A stretch of 64,000 bases of DNA from Pseudomonas aylmerensis (GTDB lineage Bacteria > Pseudomonadota > Gammaproteobacteria > Pseudomonadales > Pseudomonadaceae). This document shows positions 17,163 to 26,052 of this stretch, piece by piece (position 1 is the stretch's first letter; each line of letters opens with the position of its first letter). The stretch is from the NCBI RefSeq assembly GCF_001702265.1, contig NZ_MAUE01000008.1, positions 75,372-139,371 of the forward strand, in the 5' to 3' direction. Both the position numbers and the translations under genes were made by a program. The notes under the pieces are model-generated. The model had not been told where the DNA came from and did not search any database. It saw only the letters and a program-made list of their open reading frames with translations.

Positions 17163-18744
17163 CACCGGTCTCCTTCACGGCCTGGCGTTGACGCGCCCAT
17201 TGCAGCAGCAGCGCCTTATCCACCTTGCCGCGGCTCGTCAGCGGCAACTGATCCAGCGCGTAGATCCGCGACGGCACGCAGTAATAGGCCAGGCGCTGCT
17301 CGCAGTGCCGGCGGCAGGCATCGATATCGACGCCGGCCGGTGACACGAATGCCACCAGATGGCGGTCATCGAGTTTCAGCGTGACCGCCCGCGTGCAGTC
17401 TGTGCGGGCTTCCAGCGTGGCGGACACCGCGTCCAGCTCCACGCGAAACCCACGCACCTTGACCTGGTCATCCACCCGCCCGAGGTGTTCGAGCTGTCCG
17501 TCGCGGGTCCAGCGGCCAAGGTCGCGGGTGCGGAACATCAGCGCGCCGGCACCGATAAAAGGGTCCGGCCGATAGCGCTGCGCGGTCAGCTCGGGATTGC
17601 CCAGGTAGCCTGCTGTCACACCGGCACCGCCGGCCCACATTTCACCGATCTCGCCCAGTGCACAGGCCTGCCCCTGAGCGTCAAGGACATACACCGTGTT
17701 ATTGGGCGTGGGCTGGCCAATGGTCAGCAACGTGCCGGGCACATGCCGGTGCAGCGTATTGACGATGGTGGTTTCGGTGGGTCCACAGCCGTTGTAGAAG
17801 TCGCAGTGGCCCGCCCAGTGGTCGGCCAGGCCTTGCGGGCAAGGCTCGCCCGCCACCGCAACCACCTTCAGGAGAGGGCACTGCCGAGATTCGAGGGTGG
17901 CCAATATCGACGGCGTTGCGATCAGCACGTCACACTGCGCCGCCATTGGCGCGATGTGCTTGCCGCGAATCATCAGCGTCGCGCCATGGGCCAGGCAGCC
18001 GAGGATTTCCCAGGCAGCCATGTCAAAGCCGATATTGAGGATCTGCCCCACCGTGCGCCCCGGCGCCATGCCCATCCGCCCGGGCTCGGTGAGCAAAATG
18101 TTGCACAGATTGCGATGGCTGACACGGACGCCGTTGGGACGCCCGGTGGTGCCCGAGGTAAACAGCACAAAACACAGGTCGTCAGGGTCGACGGCAGCGC
18201 ACACCGGCTGATTGTCCTGGGCGATCCAGGGGACTTCGGCCAGGAACTCATCGAGGCACAGGCACTGCGACGCGTGCGTCTCGGGCAGGCGCTCCAGCAG
18301 TGGCGACAGGGTCAGGATCAGCCGGCTGGACAACGCCTCAAGGACCATCGCCAATTGCATCGGCGGCACGATCCTGGCGTCTTGCGGCACATACGCCGCG
18401 CCGACCTTCATCACCGCCAGCAACCCTACCAGCATCGGGATCGAGCGCTCGACGAACAGCGCCACCGTGTCACCGCGTTTCACCCCCTGCTCGATCAAAC
18501 GCATGGCCAACCGATTGGCCTGCCGGTCAAGTTGCGCGTAGCTGATGCGCTGCCCCTGGCACACGGCGGCCGTGGCGTCGGGCGCCAGCGCCGCCTGCCT
18601 TTCGATAGCGTGGTGCACACAGCCATGTCCCGGTGGGGCCGACGGGCCGCGCGCCCAGCGTTCGAACAGGTCCTGCTGTGCGACGGGCCAGTGCGCAAGC
18701 GCCTGTCGGCAAAATTGCGATTTATCCTGTGGTGAAAACGTCAT
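17155..18744 (-). CDS. Stand-alone NRPS-type amino-acid adenylation enzyme
   Basis: A 529-residue ANL-family enzyme starting at ATG 18744 (AGAGGG 8 bases upstream). NRPS core motifs are clear: A3 LFTSGTTGRPNGVRVSHRN, A4 GFDMAAWEILG, A5 NGCGPTETT, A7 FRTRDLGRW (Arg where Gly is usual), A8 GRVDDQVKVRGFRVELD and A10 LTSRGKVDK with the catalytic lysine. By hand alignment to GrsA, the pocket begins Asp235, Met236, Trp239; Asp235 implies an alpha-amino-acid substrate. There is no carrier, condensation or thioesterase domain in the protein or nearby. The only partner is the overlapping membrane reductase gene. An aminoacyl-adenylate might be passed to a carrier protein encoded elsewhere or used for amide formation. 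Confidence 0.85.
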   Translation of the reverse strand: MTFSPQDKSQFCRQALAHWPVAQQDLFERWARGPSAPPGHGCVHHAIERQAALAPDATAAVCQGQRISYAQLDRQANRLAMRLIEQGVKRGDTVALFVERSIPMLVGLLAVMKVGAAYVPQDARIVPPMQLAMVLEALSSRLILTLSPLLERLPETHASQCLCLDEFLAEVPWIAQDNQPVCAAVDPDDLCFVLFTSGTTGRPNGVRVSHRNLCNILLTEPGRMGMAPGRTVGQILNIGFDMAAWEILGCLAHGATLMIRGKHIAPMAAQCDVLIATPSILATLESRQCPLLKVVAVAGEPCPQGLADHWAGHCDFYNGCGPTETTIVNTLHRHVPGTLLTIGQPTPNNTVYVLDAQGQACALGEIGEMWAGGAGVTAGYLGNPELTAQRYRPDPFIGAGALMFRTRDLGRWTRDGQLEHLGRVDDQVKVRGFRVELDAVSATLEARTDCTRAVTLKLDDRHLVAFVSPAGVDIDACRRHCEQRLAYYCVPSRIYALDQLPLTSRGKVDKALLLQWARQRQAVKETGDA

Positions 18745-18884
18745 GGACACACCCTCTGCGGTTAACTGCCGACTGAGTGCCGACAGATACAAGGGTGGAG
18801 AGAGGGCAGTGCCCGCGATTACAGGCCTACGAACAATACCGAAACGTATAAACCACATAGCGCAAGATTCTTTCGCACGCGGAT

Positions 18885-18911
18885 GGAATAACCTACAGCG
18901 GCCGGCGTCTA
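18885..18911 (+). promoter_or_regulatory. ECF-sigma autoregulatory promoter
   Basis: GGAATAA at 18885-18891 and CGTCTA at 18906-18911 are separated by 14 bases, about 32 bases before the sigma gene start. It matches the srpA promoter element for element, so the sigma factor probably transcribes its own gene. Confidence 0.82.
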
Positions 18912-18942
18912 CCTCAGCACAACTGGCTAGACTCCCATTCCC

Positions 18943-19449
18943 ATGCATGCACTCGACGAACAGTTACGTGAACTCATCCCCAGGTTGCGGCGTTTTGCCG
19001 TGTCCCTGACCCGTAACGCCAGCAGCGCCGACGACCTGGTGCAGTCGACCCTGGAACGGGCGATCACCCGCTGGGCCGACAAGCGCCTCGAAGGCGACGT
19101 GCGCGCGTGGCTGTTTTCGATCCTCTATCGGCAGTTTCTCGATGCGCATCGACGCACCCGGCGTTACGCCCGCATGCTGGAGTTCTTTACCGGTCGGGAT
19201 GATGCGCAGCCGTCGGTGGAGCGCACGGTCATTGCCCAGTCGACCCTGCAAGCCTTCGATCAACTCAACACCGAACAGCGCGCCCTGCTGTTATGGGTGT
19301 CGGTGGAGGGCTTGAGCTACAAGGAGGTCGCCGAGATTCTCGAGGTGCCGGTCGGCACGGTGATGTCGCGCCTGTCCCGCGCGCGCCAGGCCCTGCGCCA
19401 ACTCAGCGATGGTGAAATAGCCAGCCCTTCCCTGCGGAGACTCAAATGA
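18943..19449 (+). CDS. ECF-family RNA polymerase sigma factor
   Basis: The 168-residue protein has only sigma regions 2 and 4. Region 2 includes ASSADDLVQSTLERAITRWADKR and WLFSILYRQFLDAHRRTRR (about residues 25-75). Region 4 includes LNTEQRALLLWVSVEGLSYKEVAEILEVPVGTVMSRLSRARQALRQL (about 105-155), with the helix-turn-helix. It is followed, with a four-base ATGA overlap, by its transmembrane anti-sigma factor. The shared GGAATAA-N14-CGTCT promoter suggests that its targets are itself and the srpA/b561 operon. Confidence 0.93.
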   Translation: MHALDEQLRELIPRLRRFAVSLTRNASSADDLVQSTLERAITRWADKRLEGDVRAWLFSILYRQFLDAHRRTRRYARMLEFFTGRDDAQPSVERTVIAQSTLQAFDQLNTEQRALLLWVSVEGLSYKEVAEILEVPVGTVMSRLSRARQALRQLSDGEIASPSLRRLK

Positions 19450-20183
19450 TCAGCCTGCCCCCCAGCGAACGCGATTTGCACGCCTACGTCGATCACCAGC
19501 TCCTGGAGAGCGATCGCCGTGTCCTTGAAACCTGGCTGGCGGCACACCCCGACGTCGCGGCCCAGGTCCACGCCTGGCAACAGGATGCGCAATTGCTGCG
19601 CGCGTCCCTCGGCGGGGCCCTGCAACAGCCGGCCAACCCTGACCTGGACCCCGCGCTGATCCGCCAGCGCATCCAGCAGCGCTCGCGCCGCCATTGGGCC
19701 ACGGCGGCAGTGCTGCTGGTGGCCGTCAGCCTCGGCGGGGTCGGCGGCTGGCAGGCGCGCGAAGCCACCCAGCCGCCGTTGCTGCCGATGGCCGATGCGA
19801 TGCAGGCGTTCCGTCTGTTTGCCCAGGACGGCATCATGCCCGCCGACTATAACGTCCAGGACGGCGGCAACATGCAGGCCTGGCTGGACCGCTACTTCAA
19901 CCAGGCCCACCGCCTGCCCGACTTGAGCGCCGCAGGCTTCACCCCCGTCAGCGGGCGCCTGCTGACTACCGAGCAAGGCGCGGCGGCCATGGTGCTGTAC
20001 CAGGACGCGCAAGGCCGGCGTATCAGTTTCTATATCCGCCCACCGGGTCCGGAAAACGGCTTCTTGCCGCGTGGCAGTCGCAGCGCGGATGGGCTGCAGG
20101 CGCAGTACTGGTCCGGCGCCGGCTACAACTACGCAGTGGTCAGCCCGGCGGACCAGCCCGCGCCGCCGCTGCTGAAGTTCTAG
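19446..20183 (+). CDS. Transmembrane anti-sigma factor
   Basis: A 245-residue single-pass membrane protein. The N-terminal cytoplasmic part (about 1-80) has the anti-sigma domain pattern ERDLHAYVDHQLLESDRRVLETWLAAHPDVAAQVHAW. One membrane helix follows (WATAAVLLVAVSLGGVGGW, about residues 84-103). The rest is periplasmic and includes GFTPVSGRLLTTEQGAAAMVLYQDAQGRRISFYIRPP, which resembles sensor parts of other ECF anti-sigmas. No zinc-binding HxxxCxxC motif is present in the N-terminal domain. Its start overlaps the sigma gene stop. Its stop overlaps the stop of the convergent pilus tip gene by four bases. Confidence 0.9.
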   Translation: MISLPPSERDLHAYVDHQLLESDRRVLETWLAAHPDVAAQVHAWQQDAQLLRASLGGALQQPANPDLDPALIRQRIQQRSRRHWATAAVLLVAVSLGGVGGWQAREATQPPLLPMADAMQAFRLFAQDGIMPADYNVQDGGNMQAWLDRYFNQAHRLPDLSAAGFTPVSGRLLTTEQGAAAMVLYQDAQGRRISFYIRPPGPENGFLPRGSRSADGLQAQYWSGAGYNYAVVSPADQPAPPLLKF

Positions 20184-21154
20184 AAGCCGACGTCGAGGAT
20201 CACGTTATCCGTATAGGTGCCGGCCGGGGGTGTGGTCTGGTCGGTGTAGATCCTGGCGTTGTAGTTGAACACCTGGGCACCGTTGCTGCCCATGCCCTTG
20301 CCGGGGTTGACCTCGGCGCTGGTACTCGCGCGGCGCGCGGCGCCGACACTGCCCCACACGGTGGTGCCGGCACTCTGGAAGATGTCGTAGGACAGATAAT
20401 TGGCCCCTGAAACCATCCGCCGCCGTCCGGCATTGGCGTTCTGGCCAGGGTCGAGCCCCACCGTGTAGGCGCTGCCCTTGGTGCAGGAAATGTTGATGGT
20501 CTGGTTGACCGTGCCGAAGGCACTCACCACCGGCGCGCCACCGAAGCTGATATTCGGCGCGGTGATCGTGCAGTCGTTGGTGACGGTCATGTTCACCGTC
20601 AAGGTGGTCGTCCCCGAATTGGTATCGCGCCCGAGGCAGATGCCCAGCGCGCCAATGCCAGAGCAGTAGCTCCAATCCCAGAAGATGCTCAGGGTTTCGG
20701 TATAGATCCCCGCCGCAACGTTACTGCCGGTAATCGTCCCCAGGTACAGCGGCACCGTCTTGGGCGTAGAGCCCCCCAACAAGCCGAGCAGGTCAATGAT
20801 GCCGTTGCGCGCGAAGTCATACTGGACACCACGGGTGATTAGATACGCAGCACCGGTATTGTTGGTCGCGTACAGGTTGTAGCCGATCACATCGCCGGTG
20901 GGGCCGACCATGCCGGCCGTTGAGGACGTGATGGTGGCGTAGAAGTGGTCATTGGTGGTGAGCAGCGACAACAGCGAACCGGTACAGCGCAACCCGCCGT
21001 TGGTGGTCGAAGTAGATTGCGTGGTGGTGCGCACCAGGATCGAACTCACCGGGCCGAACCCGGCCGCATTGGTCGCCACCACCGAACACAACGCCTGAAC
21101 CTGGGACGCCAACCCGCTCAACACCAACCCCGCTACCACACCCCGCACTTTCAC
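20180..21154 (-). CDS. Csu-type pilus tip subunit with two spore-coat-U domains
   Basis: A 324-residue secreted protein with a signal peptide (VVAGLVLSGLASQVQA). It has two spore-coat-protein-U-type immunoglobulin-like domains (about 22-170 and 180-324), as expected for a CsuE-like tip adhesin. The domain end TYTDNVILDVGF carries the C-terminal strand. The GTG start at 21154 is well supported by AGGAGG 8 bases upstream. It is the last gene of the pilus operon, 16 bases after the usher. Confidence 0.9.
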   Translation of the reverse strand: MKVRGVVAGLVLSGLASQVQALCSVVATNAAGFGPVSSILVRTTTQSTSTTNGGLRCTGSLLSLLTTNDHFYATITSSTAGMVGPTGDVIGYNLYATNNTGAAYLITRGVQYDFARNGIIDLLGLLGGSTPKTVPLYLGTITGSNVAAGIYTETLSIFWDWSYCSGIGALGICLGRDTNSGTTTLTVNMTVTNDCTITAPNISFGGAPVVSAFGTVNQTINISCTKGSAYTVGLDPGQNANAGRRRMVSGANYLSYDIFQSAGTTVWGSVGAARRASTSAEVNPGKGMGSNGAQVFNYNARIYTDQTTPPAGTYTDNVILDVGF

Positions 21155-21170
21155 CCGACACCTCCTGTGC

Positions 21171-23519
21171 CTATCGACAAACCAATGGCCCGATCATCGG
21201 CACCTGCTCGCTGGATTCCGGCAGGGCAAACTGCACCTGGCAACTGGCGCCGCCGCCCAGGGTCACGCGCAAGGTGTTCTGCGCCGCCAACCGGTCGAGG
21301 TACACCAAGCCATCCCAGCCCACCACCGCCGCCACGCCGCTCTGCTCATGCAACACAGTCGCGCCCAGCGGCAACGGCGTATTGTGTTCATCCACCAGTT
21401 CAATGCTGGCGGCGTTGATCCGGGTCAGCGGAAACTCCAGCAGATAGCCGCTGCCGCGACGCACCGCCACCCGTTGCTCCACCGATGGGCTCAACACGTT
21501 GGCCGGCAAGTTCAGCGGATCGATTTCATATTTGCCGCGGTAATAACCGCTGCTCCACGGCACCAGCAGGCGGCCGCTCTGGTCGGTTTCGCCGACCAGT
21601 TGGTTTTCATAACGCACCGGGACCTTGGCGTAGCCGTCGGTACTCACCACCACAAAGGCATCGTTGATCCGGTTGGCCGCAAACACATGCTTGTCCATCC
21701 ACACCAGCGAGCCGCTGGCGTCGGCCCAGCGAGTTTCGGCGTCGCTGCTGCCGTAGACGCCGGCCTGCAATTGCACCGACTGCAGGCGCCAGGTCAGATC
21801 GGCCTGGCGGTAATCCGGGCCCTGGCCATGTGCGTAGCCGAGGTTGTAGCCCACGCCGCCGGGGCCCGGCACCGCACGACTGAAATTGACCCGCTGGCGA
21901 TTCTCGCCGGAGGTGCTGCGCTCCATGCTCATGCTCAGGCTGCCATCGAGGTCGAACGGGATCACGACTTGGGCCTGCACCGCCCAGTTGCTGTCGCCGA
22001 TCTCGCGGTTGGCCGACAAGTAAAAGCTGCTGTTGCCCCACAGCGGGCGGTTCCAGGTCAGGTTGAGCAAGCGCGTGCGCGAATCATCGGCGGCGCGGAT
22101 ATCAAAATAACCGGCGCCCAGGCTGCCCCAGCTGTCGAGGTTGAGGCTGGCAGTGACCTGCTCGCTGCGCTTGCTCAAACTGATGTAGGGCGAGTCGATC
22201 ACGGTGAGGTCGGCATACTGCGCATGCCGTTCCAGCCGTTGGTACGAGAGGCTGTAGCGCTGGCTGCTGTATTGATAGCCGAGGCTGACTTGCTGGCCCT
22301 CGCGCCCGTCGAAACGGCTCTGGCTGACCGCACTGTTGAGCACGCCAAACGAGCCGAGCCGTACGTTGCCGCCAACGCCGCCCAGGGTCAGGTCATTGGA
22401 AGCTTCGGCGTGGCTTTCCAGGGTGAACACATCGCTGACGCCATACCGCAGGCTGCCGGAGGTGACACCCTGGCCATAGCGAAAATCCTGCTGCGCGTAG
22501 TCGCGGCGCAAGGTACCGGCAGCCACCGAGAAGTCCGACAGGCCCTTTTGCAGCAGGCTGCTGGTGACATAGAACGGCACCGTGGTGGACACCTGCCGGC
22601 CAAGGGCGTCGGTGGTCACCACCACCGCCTCGCCCGCACCGTTGATGAACGGGATATTGGTCAGGGTGTAGGGCCCCGGCTGCACGTTGTCGCTGGACGA
22701 CTTGAAGCCATTGATAAACAGGTCCACCGAAGACGGCACCGCCGCCTCGCCGGCGAACTGCGGCAAGGGGTAGGTCACCAGGTCCGGGCGCACGCCGAAA
22801 TCGCGCGACAGCTGCACACCGCCCAGGCGCACCGAATTGCTCCACGGCAAGGCGCCGCTGACCAGGTCGCCGGCCTCGTAGGTCAATAGGCTTTCATCGT
22901 CCGAATAGCGCCAGGTGGTGTCATAGCGCAGGTAGCCGTTGTCCAGCCCATTGCCGGCGTTCGCGCCGAAACTGCGGCGGTATTGCCCGGTGTTGGAGAC
23001 GGTGCCCCAGGTGTCGAACACTCGCACTTCGTTCCAGGCAGCGAGGTAGGTGCCGGCCTCATCGGTGTCGTTCAGGTACAGGTCATAGTTGAGCATCGCG
23101 CCGAAGCTGGTCATCGCCTCGGTGCGCGGGTACGCCTTGCGGTTGCCGAGGAACTGCGCCGGCAGCCAGTCCGGCGGCACGCTCAAGAGCAGGCGCTGGC
23201 CCTGGCTGTCGTATTCGCTGTGCAGCCCCGGCAACTGGTCCAGGGCCACTTCGGCGGACACCGAGGCGGGCAGTTTCATGCCGATCGCCTGCAGGTCAGC
23301 GGCGGGCATGTACAGCTGCCCCGCCCGCTGTTCGACCACGATGACCTTGCCGGTGTCCATCTGGTTGACCAGCAATTGCAGGTACAGCTGGGCATCGGGC
23401 ATGGCCTCCAGGCTGGTGGGCGGTGGCGGCAGCTCACCGGCATCGACCCGCGGGATAAACACCAGACAGCAACACCCCATGGCGATCCATCGCACTGTTT
23501 GGATACAACGAGCCGACAC
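21171..23519 (-). CDS. Archaic (Csu-type) fimbrial usher, outer membrane
   Basis: The 782-residue outer-membrane usher has a signal sequence (about 1-27) and an N-terminal chaperone-docking domain (AQLYLQLLVNQMDTGKVIVVEQRAGQLY). A 24-strand barrel with an inserted plug follows near 255-330 (SSVDLFINGFKSSSDNVQPGPYTLTNIPFINGAGEAVVVTTDALGR). C-terminal domains end in a cysteine pair, CQVQFALPE and LVC. It pulls chaperone-bound subunits and threads the pilus outward. The first start is GTG 23519; ATG 23480 (13 residues later) would shorten the signal sequence. It lies 19 bases after the chaperone gene. Confidence 0.93.
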   Translation of the reverse strand: MSARCIQTVRWIAMGCCCLVFIPRVDAGELPPPPTSLEAMPDAQLYLQLLVNQMDTGKVIVVEQRAGQLYMPAADLQAIGMKLPASVSAEVALDQLPGLHSEYDSQGQRLLLSVPPDWLPAQFLGNRKAYPRTEAMTSFGAMLNYDLYLNDTDEAGTYLAAWNEVRVFDTWGTVSNTGQYRRSFGANAGNGLDNGYLRYDTTWRYSDDESLLTYEAGDLVSGALPWSNSVRLGGVQLSRDFGVRPDLVTYPLPQFAGEAAVPSSVDLFINGFKSSSDNVQPGPYTLTNIPFINGAGEAVVVTTDALGRQVSTTVPFYVTSSLLQKGLSDFSVAAGTLRRDYAQQDFRYGQGVTSGSLRYGVSDVFTLESHAEASNDLTLGGVGGNVRLGSFGVLNSAVSQSRFDGREGQQVSLGYQYSSQRYSLSYQRLERHAQYADLTVIDSPYISLSKRSEQVTASLNLDSWGSLGAGYFDIRAADDSRTRLLNLTWNRPLWGNSSFYLSANREIGDSNWAVQAQVVIPFDLDGSLSMSMERSTSGENRQRVNFSRAVPGPGGVGYNLGYAHGQGPDYRQADLTWRLQSVQLQAGVYGSSDAETRWADASGSLVWMDKHVFAANRINDAFVVVSTDGYAKVPVRYENQLVGETDQSGRLLVPWSSGYYRGKYEIDPLNLPANVLSPSVEQRVAVRRGSGYLLEFPLTRINAASIELVDEHNTPLPLGATVLHEQSGVAAVVGWDGLVYLDRLAAQNTLRVTLGGGASCQVQFALPESSEQVPMIGPLVCR

Positions 23520-23538
23520 TCAGCTCACTCCCTGTCTT

Positions 23539-24321
23539 TTACGGGCCGGGCTTGACGCTCTGTACCGTCGGCGCACCGTTGACTTTAAGCAGTAACTCCT
23601 GGCCACTGGCCAAGGGTTCCGGCACTGGCCAGCGCATGGTTGCGCCCGGCAACACGTAGCCCATCAGGCCCTCGGTCACCGGTCGGTTCTGGCCACCTTG
23701 CTTCACGGCCACATCCGTCAGCCGTGCATGCACCGCGCCCTGGTTGCGAATCTCGATATAGGAGCGTCCGCCCTCGGCCACTTTGCGCCAGGTCAGGTCC
23801 GGCACGCCGGCGCCCTTGGGGTCGCGCTGGCGCGTCAGGTCTTCCTTGCTCCACAGCCCCGCGCCGTAGGCGAACAGCGGCACCGAGTAACGCATCTGGA
23901 ACTGGATCGACGCGGCCGTCTTGCCATCCTCGGCGCCCGGCTGCCGGGGCGCGGGGATCTCATCGATGATGATGCGATACGCCAACTCCTGGCCCGGTGG
24001 CACGTCCTTGGTACGGGTCAGGCGCACCAGTTGTTTCTGTCCCGGTTCGATACGGGCCACCGGCGGGCTGCCGATCACATCACGCTGGTTCTGGTACTGA
24101 TCATCGAAACCGTTCTGGCGCCAGGCAAACACGCGGACCTGCAGGTTGGCGGTTTCAGTACCACGGTTTTCCAACCACAGTGCACTGGCCTGTTGATCAG
24201 CCTCCAGCACCGGGTCGATGGGCCAGATCAGCACCGAGCTGGCGGCCTGCACCTGGCTTGCGCCCAGCAGGGCCATGGCCAGCAGCCCTTGACGCAGGGA
24301 CGGGGGTAAACACATAGGCAA
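23539..24321 (-). CDS. Periplasmic pilus chaperone (PapD/CsuC-like)
   Basis: A 260-residue two-domain periplasmic chaperone with a signal peptide (QGLLAMALLGASQVQA). The first domain (SSVLIWPIDPVLEADQQASALWLENRG) and the second (QNRPVTEGLMGYVLPGATMRWPVP) follow the archaic CsuC pattern. It donates a strand to unfolded subunits and delivers them to the usher. Start choice: AAGGAG lies 6 bases before TTG 24321 and 12 bases before ATG 24315, so either is possible. The usher is immediately downstream. Confidence 0.92.
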   Translation of the reverse strand: MPMCLPPSLRQGLLAMALLGASQVQAASSVLIWPIDPVLEADQQASALWLENRGTETANLQVRVFAWRQNGFDDQYQNQRDVIGSPPVARIEPGQKQLVRLTRTKDVPPGQELAYRIIIDEIPAPRQPGAEDGKTAASIQFQMRYSVPLFAYGAGLWSKEDLTRQRDPKGAGVPDLTWRKVAEGGRSYIEIRNQGAVHARLTDVAVKQGGQNRPVTEGLMGYVLPGATMRWPVPEPLASGQELLLKVNGAPTVQSVKPGP

Positions 24322-24363
24322 GCTCTGCTCCTTAGATTGAAAACCACTTCAATTCACATGTCC

Positions 24364-24864
24364 CTAGAAGGTCAGCTGGACCTGCACCACATCGCTGTAG
24401 GTCCCCGCCGGCTGATTCCCCGGCAGCACCACCCGGCCGTAGATCGGCAGCGTGATGTTGTTCGCATTGCTGTAGGCCACATTCACGCTCTGGCTGATCC
24501 CCAGCGCCTGGCTGAACCCCGCATCGCGGTAGAGCTGATAGGCCACCTGCGCCGTGCCGCTGTTGAGCTTGAGGTGCCGGCCGCTGCTGTTGTTCTGCCC
24601 ACCGTCCACGCTCATGGCCAGGGTCACGCCGGGCGTGCATTGCAACTGCACACTGCTGGCCAGCGCAGTCGACACCGTGCTGGTGGACAACGCCGAATAG
24701 CTGCCGTACGTGAGGTTGCCGTAATTGCTGCCACCGCCGACCACCAGGCAGCCGGCAATGATGCTGGCGCTGACCTGGAAACTCGTACCGGTGACCGCCG
24801 CCAGTGGCAGCGGCACGCTGCACGCACAGGCCAGCAGCACAGCGACGCATCCATGCCCGGCCAT
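24364..24864 (-). CDS. Csu-type pilus minor subunit (spore-coat-U domain)
   Basis: A 166-residue secreted subunit. A signal peptide (VAVLLACACSVPLPLAA) is followed by one spore-coat-U domain: FQVSASIIAGCLVVGGG, NLTYGSYSALS, VQLQCTPGVTLAMSVDGGQN and the closing strand PAGTYSDVVQVQLTF. Two cysteines form the expected disulfide. It begins 5 bases after the upstream subunit gene and precedes the chaperone. It probably adapts the pilus rod to the tip. Confidence 0.88.
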   Translation of the reverse strand: MAGHGCVAVLLACACSVPLPLAAVTGTSFQVSASIIAGCLVVGGGSNYGNLTYGSYSALSTSTVSTALASSVQLQCTPGVTLAMSVDGGQNNSSGRHLKLNSGTAQVAYQLYRDAGFSQALGISQSVNVAYSNANNITLPIYGRVVLPGNQPAGTYSDVVQVQLTF

Positions 24865-24869
24865 CGCAC

Positions 24870-25406
24870 TCAGAAGCTCAATTGCACGGCAATGGTGTCG
24901 GTGTAGGTGCCCGCCGGCAGCCCGGCTTTACCCACCGCCTTGCCCCACAGGTTGATGGTCTGCGCTGCGCCCGTGCTGGCCGCCAGGTTGATCACGCCAT
25001 TGGCCGCCAGGAGATTGTTGAAGCCCGAGTCGGTGTAGAGATCGTAGGGCACGAAGTTGGCCACGCCGTCATACAGCGCGCGGGTGCCGCCGGTGGACTG
25101 GCCGTCGTGCAGGCCGCCCTGGATGGTCACCGTGGGCGTGGTGCCGGACGAACATTGGATCGACACCGCGCCGCCGCCGGCTGCCACCAGTTGTGTGCCG
25201 GTCTGCGTGAACAGGCTGGTGGTGGTGCCGAAGTTCAGGCTACCGAAGTTCAGGTTGGTGGTACCCGCACCGCCGTTGACCAGGCAACTGCTGGTCAGGA
25301 TCAGGCTGGAGCTGATCTGCCCGGTCACGGTGGTGGCGGCCTGCGCACCGGCGGCCAGGGCCAGGCCCAGAACAGGTACAGCGAGACGCAAAGCGAGTGA
25401 TTGCAT
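24870..25406 (-). CDS. Csu-type pilus subunit, CsuA/B-like major-pilin candidate
   Basis: A 178-residue secreted pilin. ATG 25406 is preferred to the upstream in-frame start because GAGG lies about 10 bases before it and it begins the signal peptide (LRLAVPVLGLALAAGAQA). The mature spore-coat-U domain has TVTGQISSSLILTSSCLVNGG, NFGSLNFGTTTSLF, VSIQCSSGTTPTVTIQGGLHDG and PAGTYTDTIAVQLSF. It is low in charge and rich in Gly, Thr and Ser, like the abundant rod subunit of Csu pili. Which subunit is the major one cannot be settled from sequence alone. Confidence 0.85.
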   Translation of the reverse strand: MQSLALRLAVPVLGLALAAGAQAATTVTGQISSSLILTSSCLVNGGAGTTNLNFGSLNFGTTTSLFTQTGTQLVAAGGGAVSIQCSSGTTPTVTIQGGLHDGQSTGGTRALYDGVANFVPYDLYTDSGFNNLLAANGVINLAASTGAAQTINLWGKAVGKAGLPAGTYTDTIAVQLSF

Positions 25407-25426
25407 GGTGCTTTTCCTCTGTTGAG

Positions 25427-25951
25427 TTACCAATCCAGCGTGACCGTCAGGGTGTCGCGGTAGGTGCCCGCGGGAAGTGCGCTGGTATTCGCCACCACCG
25501 CGCCATAGACCGGGATCGGTCCCAGGCTGCCGGCGCTGACGGCGAAATTGCGTTGCTGGCCAATGCGATAGATGTCCGTCCCGGCGGCATCGGCCGTGAG
25601 TCGATAGGGAATAGTCTGGCGGCCATTGCTCAGGCGCCGGGTGGTGCCGTCACCGTTGACGCCACCGTCGATGGTCACGGTAAAGCCGCGCACCGAGGCA
25701 TTGCAGGTGACTTGCAGCGCCCCGCCATTGCCCTCGACATTGGCGTTGAGCGGGCGGGTCCAGGTCGGGCCCTGATTGCCGAAATCGAGTTGGCCCAGGT
25801 TGGCAGGCAGGTCCTGGGCACCGGCGCTCACCTGGCAGGCCGGCAGGATCACCAGCCGCGCCTGGATGCTGCCGGTGACGACCGCCTCGGCATCCCCCGC
25901 AACCAACAACAGGGGGCTGAGCAACAGCGCGGTACAGGTGAAGTGCTTCAT
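25427..25951 (-). CDS. Csu-type pilus subunit (spore-coat-U domain)
   Basis: A 174-residue secreted subunit starting at ATG 25951 with a signal peptide (TALLLSPLLLVAGDAEA). The domain shows VVTGSIQARLVILPACQVSAG, NLGQLDFGNQGPTW, LQVTCNASVRGFTVTIDGG and the end PAGTYRDTLTVTLDW. It lies 20 bases before the next pilin. Its divergence from its neighbours suggests a specialised minor subunit. Confidence 0.87.
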   Translation of the reverse strand: MKHFTCTALLLSPLLLVAGDAEAVVTGSIQARLVILPACQVSAGAQDLPANLGQLDFGNQGPTWTRPLNANVEGNGGALQVTCNASVRGFTVTIDGGVNGDGTTRRLSNGRQTIPYRLTADAAGTDIYRIGQQRNFAVSAGSLGPIPVYGAVVANTSALPAGTYRDTLTVTLDW

Positions 25952-26052
25952 ATCGATCCCACTTCCATCAGGATAAAACCAGTTGGCCGCCCAACCTTGG
26001 GCGACATTCCTTTACCTGCCGAGTCCACCCGGCAGTCACTGCACAAAAATGC

